NCBI RefSeq assembly: GCF_003610235.1
Contig: NZ_RAPR01000001.1
Location: 124,001-188,000, forward strand
Direction: 5' to 3'
Length of the DNA stretch: 64,000 nt
From: Catellatospora citrea
GTDB taxonomy: Bacteria; Actinomycetota; Actinomycetes; Mycobacteriales; Micromonosporaceae
The translations under genes were made by a program, and so were the position numbers. The notes beneath the pieces are model-generated. The model ran no database searches and was not told the DNA's origin. It worked only from the letters and a program-made list of their open reading frames with translations. Each line of letters starts with the position of its first letter. Positions within the stretch are counted from its first letter, which is position 1. Positions 37,311-47,236 of the stretch are shown one piece after another.

Positions 37311-38891
37311 TCAGGCGCGGGTGATCCGCACCGCATCGGCGATCACGTAGCCGGTGCCCGCGGTCCACCGGCTGACGCCGACGACGTTGGCATCACCCGC
37401 GGCCAGCGGGAACACGCCGAGGGAGACCCACTGGCCACCGTTGACGCGCTGGTTCACCCGGACCGTCTGGTTTCCGCCGGTGGTGGCCACGATGTACGGC
37501 GTCGAGTCGTTGTAGCCGGCATTGGCCGGGTACCACACGGACACCTCGTAGTCCGCGGCCTGCGGAATGTTCACTTTGTACCAGGCGGAGTCGCTGGCCA
37601 GCACCGGATCCGCGAACCGGTAGTCGGCGCCGTACCGCTGCCCCGAGTAGGTCGAGGTGCCCCAGTTGGCGCTCGCCGAGAACCGGCCCGCGGTCGTGTT
37701 GTCCACGATCGTGCTCCACGCCTGCGCCGTGGAGACGAACCCGATGCCGTTGGGCACCGGGCGCTGCGCGCCGTCGGACGGGGTGTTGCGCACCGATACC
37801 GAGGTGGCGCCGGGCATGCGTGCCACCAGGGTGCTCGAACCGCCGCCGTCGAGGTTGATCGCGTCGTCGGCGCCCAGGGACTTCATGTAGTTCGCCAGCT
37901 CCACATACGTCATGCCGACGCTCGCGGTGGTGCGGCCGTCCACGACCACCAGCCACATCTTCAGCCCGTCGGCGGAGAAGCCGACCGCGGTGCGCGGGTT
38001 CTTGGGATGGGCGACCGTGGTGACCGTGCCGTCCTTGACCAGCACGAGGTTTCCGCCGATCGCGACCTGCGCGCCGTCGCCGCCGCGGGGGGCGTAGCCC
38101 ACCGTGACGGAGTCGCCGACCACGAGACCGGCCAGGGCGTCGGCGCCGGTGTTCACGCCGAGCACGGCGACGGTTCCGTTGGCCACCTTGCCCCCCGGAG
38201 CGGTGCTCACCTTGGTCACCTTGCCCGCGGTGACCTCGATCTCGCGGGAACGGGTCGCTCCGTCGAGGACCTGGCTGCGCGGTTGGTCACCCCACAGGGG
38301 GTTGTAGACGCCGATGCCGTTCGCCGCGATGTTCGGCGAGTTGAGGTTCGTGGCCGTGAGCCTGGCGCCGCCGGGCAGCGTGACCGTCGCGTCGAGGAAG
38401 ATCTCGGCCAGGCCGCCGCGGGTGGCGGCCCCGGCGGGATAGAGCGCTGCCACACTGTTCCAGCCCGAAACCGGGCCGTTGACGAGTGTGCCGTTGTCGA
38501 GGCCGATGCCGCGCGGCGCCCCGGTCGCGCCGATGTCGAAGAAGTCGCCGTTGACCGCGGCTATCGCCCCGACGCGGTTGGCCTGCGTGGTCAGGGCGGC
38601 CGTCGCGCCGACGGTGCCGGGGTTGAGGTATCGGGGTTTAAGCGTCGGTTCGGCGAGGTCGGCGGTCAGGATGTTGACCTGGTTCGGGCCACTGATCGAG
38701 GTGCTCGTCAGGGTCAGGCCGGGCGCGAGGGAGGTGACGGCGAGGGTTCCGGCGCCTGTCACCGGGGCGAAGGTGTACGCGGTGGTCGCAGGCGGTCGGG
38801 CGGCGGTGGCGAGGGCGGGGGTGGGCAGCGCACCGGCACCGGTGAGGGTGAGCAGTGCGGAGAGCAGTACGGCAACGGCTGGTCGGCGCAT
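37311..38891 (-). CDS. Secreted phosphodiester glycosidase (NAGPA-type) with golvesin-like module
   Basis: A 526-residue exported protein. ATG 38891 follows GGGAGACGTC; signal peptide ends near PALATA. The NAGPA domain has the conserved NGDFFD, PRTAVGFSADG and INLDGGGSSTL segments, as in N-acetylglucosamine-1-phosphodiester alpha-N-acetylglucosaminidase relatives that act on teichoic-acid or exopolysaccharide phosphodiesters. The C-terminal 130 residues (WSTIVDNTTAGRF, DYEVSVWYPANAGYN) form a golvesin-type binding domain. Confidence 0.87.
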   Translation of the reverse strand: MRRPAVAVLLSALLTLTGAGALPTPALATAARPPATTAYTFAPVTGAGTLAVTSLAPGLTLTSTSISGPNQVNILTADLAEPTLKPRYLNPGTVGATAALTTQANRVGAIAAVNGDFFDIGATGAPRGIGLDNGTLVNGPVSGWNSVAALYPAGAATRGGLAEIFLDATVTLPGGARLTATNLNSPNIAANGIGVYNPLWGDQPRSQVLDGATRSREIEVTAGKVTKVSTAPGGKVANGTVAVLGVNTGADALAGLVVGDSVTVGYAPRGGDGAQVAIGGNLVLVKDGTVTTVAHPKNPRTAVGFSADGLKMWLVVVDGRTTASVGMTYVELANYMKSLGADDAINLDGGGSSTLVARMPGATSVSVRNTPSDGAQRPVPNGIGFVSTAQAWSTIVDNTTAGRFSASANWGTSTYSGQRYGADYRFADPVLASDSAWYKVNIPQAADYEVSVWYPANAGYNDSTPYIVATTGGNQTVRVNQRVNGGQWVSLGVFPLAAGDANVVGVSRWTAGTGYVIADAVRITRA

Positions 38892-39204
38892 GACGTCTCC
38901 CGGTCGGAGGGGTCGAGATGGCGGGCATCGTGCTTGGCCTGGGAGCTGTCGGTTCCTTCGACAGCGGAGATCTCGCGCCACGGGGTGCCCCTTGGCGGAT
39001 CGAGCGAAGCTATTCAACCAAAGTACGACCGCGATAGAAAGATATCTACATCGACCGTCATCGCACGTTCCCGTCCCGGCACTCAGGCGGCCCAGCGACT
39101 ACCGTCAAGGCGGCACGCACGACACCGAGGCCACCTTCGCCCGGACACCGGCGCATGGTGTGACAGGTCGGCATCGGCTCGATTCGCAGACAGCGGAGGT
39201 TCAC
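38892..39204. other. Divergent intergenic region
   Basis: A 313-bp gap between the phosphodiester glycosidase and the DHFR-like gene. An A+T-rich patch near 39010-39050 contains GATA-gaaaga-TATC and is probably the promoter for the minus-strand gene. A GGAGG site precedes the plus-strand ATG. I see no further gene. Confidence 0.5.
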
Positions 39205-39792
39205 ATGCCCGGATCAATGTCGATGCTCTACATGGCGATGTCGCTCGACGGGTACATCGCGGGTCCGCACGACGGGCCGGACAACCCCGGCGGCGACGGC
39301 TTCATGCGGCTGCATGACTGGTTCGTCGACGCGAACGGGGAGTTCGTTCGTCCCTCCGGCCCGGCCGGGGAACTGTTCGACGAGTTGGAGACGTTCGGCG
39401 CGGTGCTGGCGGGCCGGCGCACCGTGGAACAGGTCGACCACTGGGGCGGCGATCACCACGGGGTCCCCATCTTCGTGCCCAGCCATCGGCCTCCCGGCCC
39501 GTCGGTCGCCAACTATCCACTGGTCACGTATGTAGCCGATGGGATCGCCAGCGCGATGGCACAGGCGAAGGCCGCCGCAGGCGACCGCTTCGTGCTGGTG
39601 CACGGCGCCTACACCGCCCAACGGGCGCTGGAGGCCGGAGTGCTGGACGAGTTGCAGATCAGCCAGATACCGGTGCTGTTCGGTAGCGGCCGCCGCCTGT
39701 TCGACCTGCTGCCCTCGCGCATCGAGCTGGAGATCGTCCGAGTCGTCGACACGCCCCAGGCGACACACATCCGCTACCGCGTCCAGCGCTGA
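39205..39792 (+). CDS. Dihydrofolate reductase-fold (RibD C-terminal) protein
   Basis: A 195-residue protein of the RibD_C/DHFR-like family: LYMAMSLDGYIAGPHDGPDN at the start, GAVLAGRRTVEQ, FVLVHGAYTAQRALEAGVLD and LQISQIPVLFGSGRRLF. It is an NADPH-type reductase of unknown substrate, not the folate enzyme proper. RBS GGAGG is 6 nt upstream. Confidence 0.88.
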   Translation: MPGSMSMLYMAMSLDGYIAGPHDGPDNPGGDGFMRLHDWFVDANGEFVRPSGPAGELFDELETFGAVLAGRRTVEQVDHWGGDHHGVPIFVPSHRPPGPSVANYPLVTYVADGIASAMAQAKAAAGDRFVLVHGAYTAQRALEAGVLDELQISQIPVLFGSGRRLFDLLPSRIELEIVRVVDTPQATHIRYRVQR

Positions 39793-39923
39793 TCGCGCGG
39801 CATGACGGCGGTTTCGCTGATACCGGCACGGCACGCGCCACCGTCGGGATCATGGCGTCACCCGCTGCGATGCCGGCGGGGCGGGCGGGCGACAACGTCA
39901 GGCCGAGCATGCCGGCCATGGGA

Positions 39924-40334
39924 TCAGTGTCGGGGAGCGACCTGGGCGACAAGGAACTTCGGGGCCATCTCGCAGTAGCTGTCGGTGAGCAGTTCGGCGA
40001 GCTCGGTCCAGTCGGTGTGGTCACCAAGGAAGACAGCGGCGACGTTGTGGCCCCAGGGGGCGCGGAAGAACGGGAAGCCACTGGTCATCAGGCTGTGTAG
40101 GTCGTCGAGAGGTGCGCGAAACGTCATCACGGTGGGCGCCTCGGCGGCGATCACCTGCTGGGCGTAGACCGGGAAACGCTCCGGGTCCGGCGTGTAGACG
40201 TGCGCGACAGTCCGCGTGCGGATCCGCCAGCGGACGCCGATCCAGGCCGGTTCCTCGTACGTGTCGGGCAACCCCCGGCAGATCTCTCGCAGCCGGTCCA
40301 GGATCTCGGGTGGTACGTCGCCAGGACCGGACAT
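39924..40334 (-). CDS. MmcQ/YjbR family protein
   Basis: A 136-residue protein with LREICRGLPDTYEEPAWIGV and a late LTDSYCEMAPKFLVAQ, characteristic of the MmcQ/YjbR (CyaY-like, double-wing) fold. Function is not established; the family is DNA-binding-like or linked to stress. ATG 40334 was chosen over a codon 10 residues earlier because of family length. Confidence 0.8.
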   Translation of the reverse strand: MSGPGDVPPEILDRLREICRGLPDTYEEPAWIGVRWRIRTRTVAHVYTPDPERFPVYAQQVIAAEAPTVMTFRAPLDDLHSLMTSGFPFFRAPWGHNVAAVFLGDHTDWTELAELLTDSYCEMAPKFLVAQVAPRH

Positions 40335-40493
40335 GGGGCCGACAGTAGCCGTTGCCGGCGACACTTCGCGCGCCGGGCGCTCGCCCGCCGGCCGGCCACC
40401 GGTGCTTCGCTCCGCCGATGCGGGGAAGGGAAACTGCGGTTCCGGCTGCCCGTGGGTTCAGCTCGCGTATGGATTGACGTCACCGCACCGGCG

Positions 40494-40499
40494 TACGTT
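40494..40499 (+). promoter_or_regulatory. -10 element of a leaderless promoter
   Basis: TACGTT lies 7 nt before the GTG start of the PLC-like gene. A TTGACG is at 40474-40479, but the 14-bp spacer is short. No ribosome site is present. Confidence 0.4.
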
Positions 40500-40506
40500 G
40501 CCGCTC

Positions 40507-41937
40507 GTGAGAAGACTCGCCACCGCCGCGACCGCGGCCCTGCTAGCGATCGCGACCGCATCCGCCGCCACTCCGGCCGCCGCCGCCCCGCCCGACGACC
40601 TGCCCTTCGCCTCCGCCGTCTTCCGCGCGACCCACAACAGTTACTCGGGCAACATCGCCGGGACCAGGGGGTCCATCACCGCGCAGCTCGACAGCGGCGT
40701 GCGGTTCATCGAGTTCGACATCCACGACAACGGCTACGCCACGGCCGGTGACTACGGGGTCGGCCACAGTTCGCCCGGTGACCAGGTCGACCACGTCGGC
40801 AACCCGGCGTCGAACAACCTGCGACCGTGGCTGCAGACGGTGGCCACCTGGTCGGCCGCACATCCCGATCACGCACCGCTGCTGGTGATGCTCGACATCA
40901 AGGACAACCTCACCGACAACACCTCGTACGCCGCAGGCGACCTCGCCGCACTGAACAAAGAACTCTCGGACGTGTTGGGGGCACGGCTCGTGCCGTCCAG
41001 GAATGTGCCCGGCGCCCTCGGCACGATCGGTTCGCTGCGCGGACGGATCATCACGCTGCTGTCCGGACACGCCGGCACGCGCAGCGCCTACAAGGCCGAC
41101 TCCGGCGCCAACCCGAGTGTCGCGATCAACGCCAACGGCCAGGTCGTCGAGGTTCACGACAGCGGCGGCGCCCTGTGGTACTGGAGTGGAACGTACGGCT
41201 CCGACGGCCGGGTCACCTGGCAGCGCCACGGCCGCTACGGCTCGGGAACCACGCCCGCGGTCGCGTTGAACGACAGCGGCCTGCTCGTCGAGGTGCACAA
41301 GTCACAGAACGCGAACACCCTGTGGTATCAGGTCGGCCAGTTCACCGCCGACGGCGACATCGCCTGGTCGGCCAGTCAGCAGTACGACACCGGCATCCTG
41401 CCGTCGATCGCCTTCGTCAGCCCGACCGGAAACACGCTCAAGGAGATCCACCGCAGCGCGTCGCAGAACCAGAACTGGTTCTGGGACGCCACCCTCAATC
41501 CGTCGACCGGCACGGTCGCGTGGAACGGCGCGACCCACGCCACCACGTCCGACCCCCGCTTCACCACCAACGTCTCCACCAGCGGAACCGCGCGGGTGGC
41601 GGTCGGCACCGGTGCGGACGGCGCGGCCCCGGCCACCACCCTGCGCTACACGACCGACCGGATCGGCTCCACCCGCATCCGGTACGAGCAGGTCGCGTTC
41701 GACGAATTCCAGGCCGGTGACAGCGCGCTGCTCGCCGAAGGCGCGATCTTCTACGCGTCCACCGCGTCGAACAAGTCCTTCATCACCTCCAGCCGCAACG
41801 CAGGCAAGGTCGTGCGCGGCTGGGACTTCGACGCCGCCTCGCTGGCCACGAACCCGCTGGCCAACTACCCGGCCACCGACTTCCCCTACACCACCTGGTA
41901 CGCCGACCTGCTCACCGCCGCCGCAGCCGTCCAGTAG
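40507..41937 (+). CDS. Secreted PI-PLC-like phosphodiesterase with inserted lectin-like repeats
   Basis: A 476-residue exported protein with signal peptide to about PAAAAP. The N-terminal part has the PLC-like TIM-barrel motifs: FRATHNSYSG with the catalytic His, and FIEFDIHDN. Between residues about 200 and 345 three repeats interrupt it (PSVAINANGQVVEVHDSG, PAVALNDSGLLVEVHKSQ, PSIAFVSPTGNTLKEIHRS), like blades of a lectin-type propeller. The barrel resumes at LRYTTDRIGSTRIRYEQ. Such enzymes cleave phosphoinositides or glycosyl phosphodiesters. No ribosome site; probably leaderless. Confidence 0.82.
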   Translation: MRRLATAATAALLAIATASAATPAAAAPPDDLPFASAVFRATHNSYSGNIAGTRGSITAQLDSGVRFIEFDIHDNGYATAGDYGVGHSSPGDQVDHVGNPASNNLRPWLQTVATWSAAHPDHAPLLVMLDIKDNLTDNTSYAAGDLAALNKELSDVLGARLVPSRNVPGALGTIGSLRGRIITLLSGHAGTRSAYKADSGANPSVAINANGQVVEVHDSGGALWYWSGTYGSDGRVTWQRHGRYGSGTTPAVALNDSGLLVEVHKSQNANTLWYQVGQFTADGDIAWSASQQYDTGILPSIAFVSPTGNTLKEIHRSASQNQNWFWDATLNPSTGTVAWNGATHATTSDPRFTTNVSTSGTARVAVGTGADGAAPATTLRYTTDRIGSTRIRYEQVAFDEFQAGDSALLAEGAIFYASTASNKSFITSSRNAGKVVRGWDFDAASLATNPLANYPATDFPYTTWYADLLTAAAAVQ

Positions 41938-41956
41938 CCCGGCACCGCCGCAAGCC

Positions 41957-41992
41957 GAGGGGAACCGGAGCCGCACGGCTCCGGTTCCCCTC
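41957..41992 (+). terminator. Hairpin terminator after PLC-like gene
   Basis: A perfect 16-bp stem (41957-41972 with 41977-41992) with a 4-nt loop, ahead of the convergent peptidoglycan-binding gene. Confidence 0.85.
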
Positions 41993-42075
41993 AGCGGCGG
42001 CCACCCGCGAGTTGGTGCGGCGGCATGGGCAGCCCCCTCAATCCTGCCCATGCGCCGCCTGCCGCTCGCGGCGGA

Positions 42076-42612
42076 TCAGTTGCAGGCGTAGAACCACCAG
42101 CCCTCGCCGTTGAACACCGGATAGTGCCCCCGGCGCATGACCGCGTCCGCGGTGATCGGCCCGTACTCGCCGTCCGCGCTCACCCCGAGGTTGATCTGCA
42201 TGAGCCGGACGCCTTCCTTGGTGATCGGCCCGAAACTCCCGTCGCGTGCCACCTTGCGGCCGTCGGGAAGGGTCCACAGGTCGTTGCAGGCGAGCAGGTA
42301 CTGCAAGACCTTGACGCCGTCGCCCGTGTTGCCCTGCTTGAGGTTGCACGGCAGGTAGGCGGGCCACCGATCGTTGACCCGGACGCCGTCCAGGTCGTAG
42401 TAGCCCTTGTAGTACGTGGTGCACACGTTCGCCGCGGACGCCGGAGAGGCGACCCCGAGCACTCCGATGCCGGTCGCGGCCATGACGAGGACCAGTGCCA
42501 TCCGGAACGTCTTCCGCACACCAGGACGGACGGCCGCCCGGTCTGCCATCGTGTCGCGGACACGCTGACGCTGCGCCACCGCGAGCCAGCGCCCGACTCT
42601 GGACTTGAGCAT
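42076..42612 (-). CDS. Secreted peptidoglycan-binding-domain protein
   Basis: A 178-residue exported protein. ATG 42612 lies 8 nt after GAGGAG; a GTG three codons upstream is less well placed. The long N-region (about 55 residues) ends in a signal peptide VASPASAANV. A PG_binding_1-type repeat follows: NTGDGVKVLQYLLACNDL, FGPITKEGVRLMQINLGV and ADGEYGPITADAVMRRG. No catalytic domain is attached. Four Cys residues may form disulfides. It probably anchors to or senses cell wall. Confidence 0.82.
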   Translation of the reverse strand: MLKSRVGRWLAVAQRQRVRDTMADRAAVRPGVRKTFRMALVLVMAATGIGVLGVASPASAANVCTTYYKGYYDLDGVRVNDRWPAYLPCNLKQGNTGDGVKVLQYLLACNDLWTLPDGRKVARDGSFGPITKEGVRLMQINLGVSADGEYGPITADAVMRRGHYPVFNGEGWWFYACN

Positions 42613-42853
42613 GGGCCTCACTCCTCACTCGGTTCGCCGCCCGCCTGTCGTGGCAGCCGGCGCGGTCAGCGTGCCGCCCCGGCACGGTGCGCCAGTGCGT
42701 CACCGACCCGGTCCGGATCGCTCGGACACCGGCGGTGGTGACAGGTGTCCGGCGGATCCGGAGACCGGACCGGACCGGACGGCGTGGCTGCGTGGTAACG
42801 CGTGTGAGTCGTCGTCGCCGATCGTGGCGAGGTGTGCCCCGCCGGTGTGCGGC

Positions 42854-43000
42854 ATGCACGGGCGCGTCTACTACGAGGACTCCGAATGCCACCGGGTCGG
42901 CAACTACGGCATCCAGAACGGCTACTGGCCGGGTCCGTACCAGTGCGTCTGGTATCCCACCGGCAGCAATCCCCCGGGCTTCTGGTTCCTCTACGCCTGA
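42854..43000 (+). pseudogene. Fragment or short ORF for a Cys/Trp/Tyr-rich secreted-type domain
   Basis: The frame ending at 43000 encodes MHGRVYYEDSECHRVGNYG and ends NPPGFWFLYA. This is rich in Cys, Tyr and Trp, like small secreted domains, and unlike the random frames around it. Upstream in-frame sequence contains more Cys (CESSSPIVARCAPPVCG) but no signal peptide and no ribosome site. It is most likely the tail of a decayed secreted protein. A real 48-residue gene is possible. Confidence 0.35.
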
Positions 43001-43026
43001 CGCGCCACCCGCTCAGGACACGCCCA

Positions 43027-43062
43027 GGCCCTGGCCGGCGGTTGACTCCGCCGGCCAGGGCC
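43027..43062. terminator. Hairpin terminator downstream of xylanase
   Basis: A perfect 15-bp stem (43027-43041 with 43048-43062), 6-nt loop, 35 bp past the xylanase stop. Confidence 0.85.
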
Positions 43063-43096
43063 GCCCCGTTGCGGAGCGCCGGGCCGTCCGTGTTGT

Positions 43097-44212
<1,116 letters not shown>

Positions 44213-44400
44213 TCAAAGGGCAGCCGGCGGGCAGGGCTGCGGGACTCGACTCGATGCCGTCGCGGGCCGCCGGGGCGGACGGCCGTCACGCGGCAGCGGA
44301 CCATGCCGGGAACGGAATGGGCGTGGTCCGGCCGACAGCCGGGTGCCAGGTCGTGGCCACGACTGACGACCGCCGATGGTCGACGTTCATCGATGACGGC

Positions 44401-44445
44401 AGTATTGAACCGTCCGACCGGAACTGTCAACAACTTCCGGAAGTT
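44401..44445 (-). promoter_or_regulatory. Xylanase promoter with adjoining palindromic operator
   Basis: On the minus strand, consensus -35 TTGACA (44425-44430) stands 16-18 bp before an AT-rich -10 (44401-44408). Directly upstream of the -35 is AACTTCCGGAAGTT (44432-44445), a perfect 14-bp palindrome. Sites of this kind flank many actinobacterial hemicellulase genes and bind LacI-type repressors. Confidence 0.7.
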
Positions 44446-44590
44446 CTGCAGTAATACGGCACAGCCGCGACTCCACACCATGCACCACATTCGTGACGCA
44501 ATCACGCCACCCATGCCGGCAACCCGCTAGAACGCAAAACGATCAAGCAACGCCCGGTCCACGGCGATCGACACAACGCCACAGAAACGT

Positions 44591-44603
44591 CCGAAAGTTT
44601 CGG
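44591..44603. promoter_or_regulatory. Second inverted repeat in xylanase/FN3 intergenic region
   Basis: CCGAAA-G-TTTCGG is a perfect inverted repeat close to the CGAAAGTTTCG element known upstream of actinobacterial xylanase genes. It lies in the 802-bp divergent gap 44198-44999, about 390 bp from either start. I see no gene in the rest of that gap. Confidence 0.55.
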
Positions 44604-44999
44604 TCGCTCGGCGTGCTGTCCGGTCTGGCCGCAACGGACGGCGTGACCGCTCGGGAGCGCGCTCGAAGCACCAGGCTCGTGAAGGAATGCTTTACTCGCG
44701 AAAGTGACGACGGTAACAGCCTTCGATGCGTCCGGAAGCCGTCTCCATCGGCGCACCCTCGCCCACATTGCTCCCCCAGCGCCCGATTTCTTCACGGGCA
44801 GCGACCGCGCTAACGCTTTGCGTCAGCTTTCGCGGTCGTGCTGACATGTCTGCGTTCACCGCCCGACGCTCCACATCGCACCCACTCGTGCCGTCGTGGA
44901 GCGCCGGGCATTCCTTTGGCGACCGTCGCCCGCCATCGCGGCGACCGTCACCGCACAGCACCCGCCCGCCCACCGGCAGGCGGCACGGAAGGCAGAGTC

Positions 45000-47162
45000 A
45001 TGCGTCATCGAGGACTGCGCAAGGCGGTGGGAACGCTGCTGGCCACCGGTCTGCTCACCGGCGCGGCAGTGGCGCTCACCGCCACCGCCGCGCTCGCGAT
45101 CCCGCCCAGCTGCGACGATCCCGAACCGCCACCGATCTGTTTCGAGGACCCCGATCCGCCGGTCGGCCACGACCCGTGGGGCACCGTGGTCAACACCCGC
45201 CGGGTGCCCGGCGGCGTCTGGGTCACCGGCTACGCCTACGACCCCGACGGCCCGGGCATCACCGCCACCATGCAGATCAACAACACCGTCGTGGCGAACC
45301 TGGTCGCCAACCTGCCCGAGCCCGAGCTGGGCAACGCGGGCTTCGAGGGCGTCATCCCGGCCGTCCGCGGCAACCAGGTCTGCGGCATCGCCCGCAACGT
45401 CGGCCCCGGCAACGACGGCACGATCAACTGCGACGGCGCCTACATCCCCTTCGAGCCGTACGGCTCGCTGGACGCGGTCGCGCTACAGGGCACCCAGGTG
45501 TCCTTCGCCGGCTGGGCCATCGACCCGGACATCGCCGGACCGGTGCTGGTCGACGTCTACCAGGACGGCGCCCTCGCCCGCACGGTGACCGCCGACGTGC
45601 ACCGCCCCGACGTCGGCGCGGCCCACTGGCGCTACGGCGACTACCACGGCTTCAACGCCCTGGTGCCCGAGCGGCCGACCGACGGCGTGCACACCCTGTG
45701 CGCGGTCGCCCGGCACGTGGTCGGGACCGGCGGCGCGGAGACCGACACCCAGCTCGGCTGCAAGACGTACACGGTGCGGCACAACCCGACCGGCACCCTG
45801 GACACGGTCACCCGGTCCGGCGCCACCGTCACCGCCCGCGGCACGGCGACCGACCCGGACGTGCCGGCCGAGCCGACCAGCGTGCACATCTACCACGACG
45901 GCGCGTTCGCCACCGAGGTCGTCGCGGCGGCCGGCGACGACGCGTACACGGCGACGATCCCGGCGACCATGACGTCGGGCAGCCACACCATCTGCGCCTA
46001 CGCCATCAACCGCGGGCTGGGCACGGTCAACACCCCGCTGGGCTGCCGCGACTACAGCGTGCCGGCCCCGCTGGCCCCGCCGACGATCAGCCACCGGTGG
46101 CTGGAGTCGACCAAGGTCGACATCGACTGGACCCGGCCGCACGCCAGCGTCACCGGCTACCGGATGGAGCAGTCGGTCGACGGCGGCCCGTACAACGTCG
46201 TGGCCAACCCGGCGGCGAGCGCGCTGACCTACCTCGCCCGCGGCCTGACCCCGTGGACGCAGTACTGCTTCCGGCTCGTGGCGATCAACGACATCAGCGA
46301 GTCCTCGGTGGTGGACTGCGTACGCACGCTGCACGAGGCGCTGCCGGCGACCACCGCCATCACCTTCCCGCAGCGCACCGAGACCACCATCACGGTGTCC
46401 TGGCAGGACAACGCCGAGAACGAGACGTCACACCTCATCGACGTCTACGACATGGCGAACGGAACCTACGTGCAGAGCCTGACCACGTCCGGACACCCCG
46501 GGGTCGGTCTGCGCAGCCACACGGTGACCGGGCTGGCCTCCGGTCGGCAGTACGCGATCAGCGTCCGGGCCCACCACCCGGACTACGAGGACCGCAACCG
46601 GTCCGGGCTGGGCGTCTGGACGGTAGGCCCGCCGGTCGTCGGGTCCTTCACGGCCAACCCGACGGCGGTGCAGGCCTGCGTCGCGCAGAACGTGACGCTG
46701 AAGTTCGACGTGACCGACGTGCACCGGGTGGTGGTCAAGCGCGGCTCGACCGTGGTGTTCGACAACACCACGGCCAACGGGGCGTTCCACCAGACGATCT
46801 CCGGCGGCTCCAACGACGGCAACGTCACCTACACGCTGACGGCGTACAGCCTGGGCGGGCAGACCACCACCCGGACCGCGACCGTACAGCGGACCAGCAG
46901 CCTCACGCTGGTCAAGCAGGTCCGGTTCACCAACTGGGGGCAGCGCCAGTTCCAGCTCGCCTTCGTCGACCTGCAGGGCAACGTCCTGGAGTATCTGGGC
47001 AACGTGTCCCCGACCCAGACGACGACCATCAGCGTCGGCCATTGCGTCGCACGCCGGATCATGGCGTTCGACGCGATCGACCTGCAGCCGGTCTATGACT
47101 GGACGGTGCTCGGGCACAGCGACGGCGGCGTCTACGACCAGTCGGGCAACCGGGTGGGCTGA
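45000..47162 (+). CDS. Secreted Cys-containing repeat protein with fibronectin III domains
   Basis: A 720-residue exported protein with signal peptide to about AALAIP. ATG 45000 follows GGAAGG. Three repeats of about 95 residues (GTVVNTRRVPGGVWVTGYAY, GSLDAVALQGTQVSFAGWAI, GTLDTVTRSGATVTARGTAT), each ending in a Cys pair, are followed by two FN3 domains (PPTISHRWLESTKVDIDW; ITVSWQDNAENETSHLIDVY) and a C-terminal beta domain. No catalytic motif. Probably an adhesive or cell-surface-associated protein. The sugar-like operator 400 bp upstream may or may not belong to it. Confidence 0.8.
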   Translation: MRHRGLRKAVGTLLATGLLTGAAVALTATAALAIPPSCDDPEPPPICFEDPDPPVGHDPWGTVVNTRRVPGGVWVTGYAYDPDGPGITATMQINNTVVANLVANLPEPELGNAGFEGVIPAVRGNQVCGIARNVGPGNDGTINCDGAYIPFEPYGSLDAVALQGTQVSFAGWAIDPDIAGPVLVDVYQDGALARTVTADVHRPDVGAAHWRYGDYHGFNALVPERPTDGVHTLCAVARHVVGTGGAETDTQLGCKTYTVRHNPTGTLDTVTRSGATVTARGTATDPDVPAEPTSVHIYHDGAFATEVVAAAGDDAYTATIPATMTSGSHTICAYAINRGLGTVNTPLGCRDYSVPAPLAPPTISHRWLESTKVDIDWTRPHASVTGYRMEQSVDGGPYNVVANPAASALTYLARGLTPWTQYCFRLVAINDISESSVVDCVRTLHEALPATTAITFPQRTETTITVSWQDNAENETSHLIDVYDMANGTYVQSLTTSGHPGVGLRSHTVTGLASGRQYAISVRAHHPDYEDRNRSGLGVWTVGPPVVGSFTANPTAVQACVAQNVTLKFDVTDVHRVVVKRGSTVVFDNTTANGAFHQTISGGSNDGNVTYTLTAYSLGGQTTTRTATVQRTSSLTLVKQVRFTNWGQRQFQLAFVDLQGNVLEYLGNVSPTQTTTISVGHCVARRIMAFDAIDLQPVYDWTVLGHSDGGVYDQSGNRVG

Positions 47163-47185
47163 GCAGGTAGCCGAACAGGCTCCGC

Positions 47186-47224
47186 CGATGGGCGCCGGCG
47201 GCATCGTGCCGCGGGCGCCCATCG
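47186..47224. terminator. Hairpin terminator between convergent genes
   Basis: CGATGGGCGCC (47186-47196) pairs perfectly with GGCGCCCATCG (47214-47224) between the FN3 protein and TetR genes. Confidence 0.7.
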
Positions 47225-47236
47225 CGTCGCCAGGAG

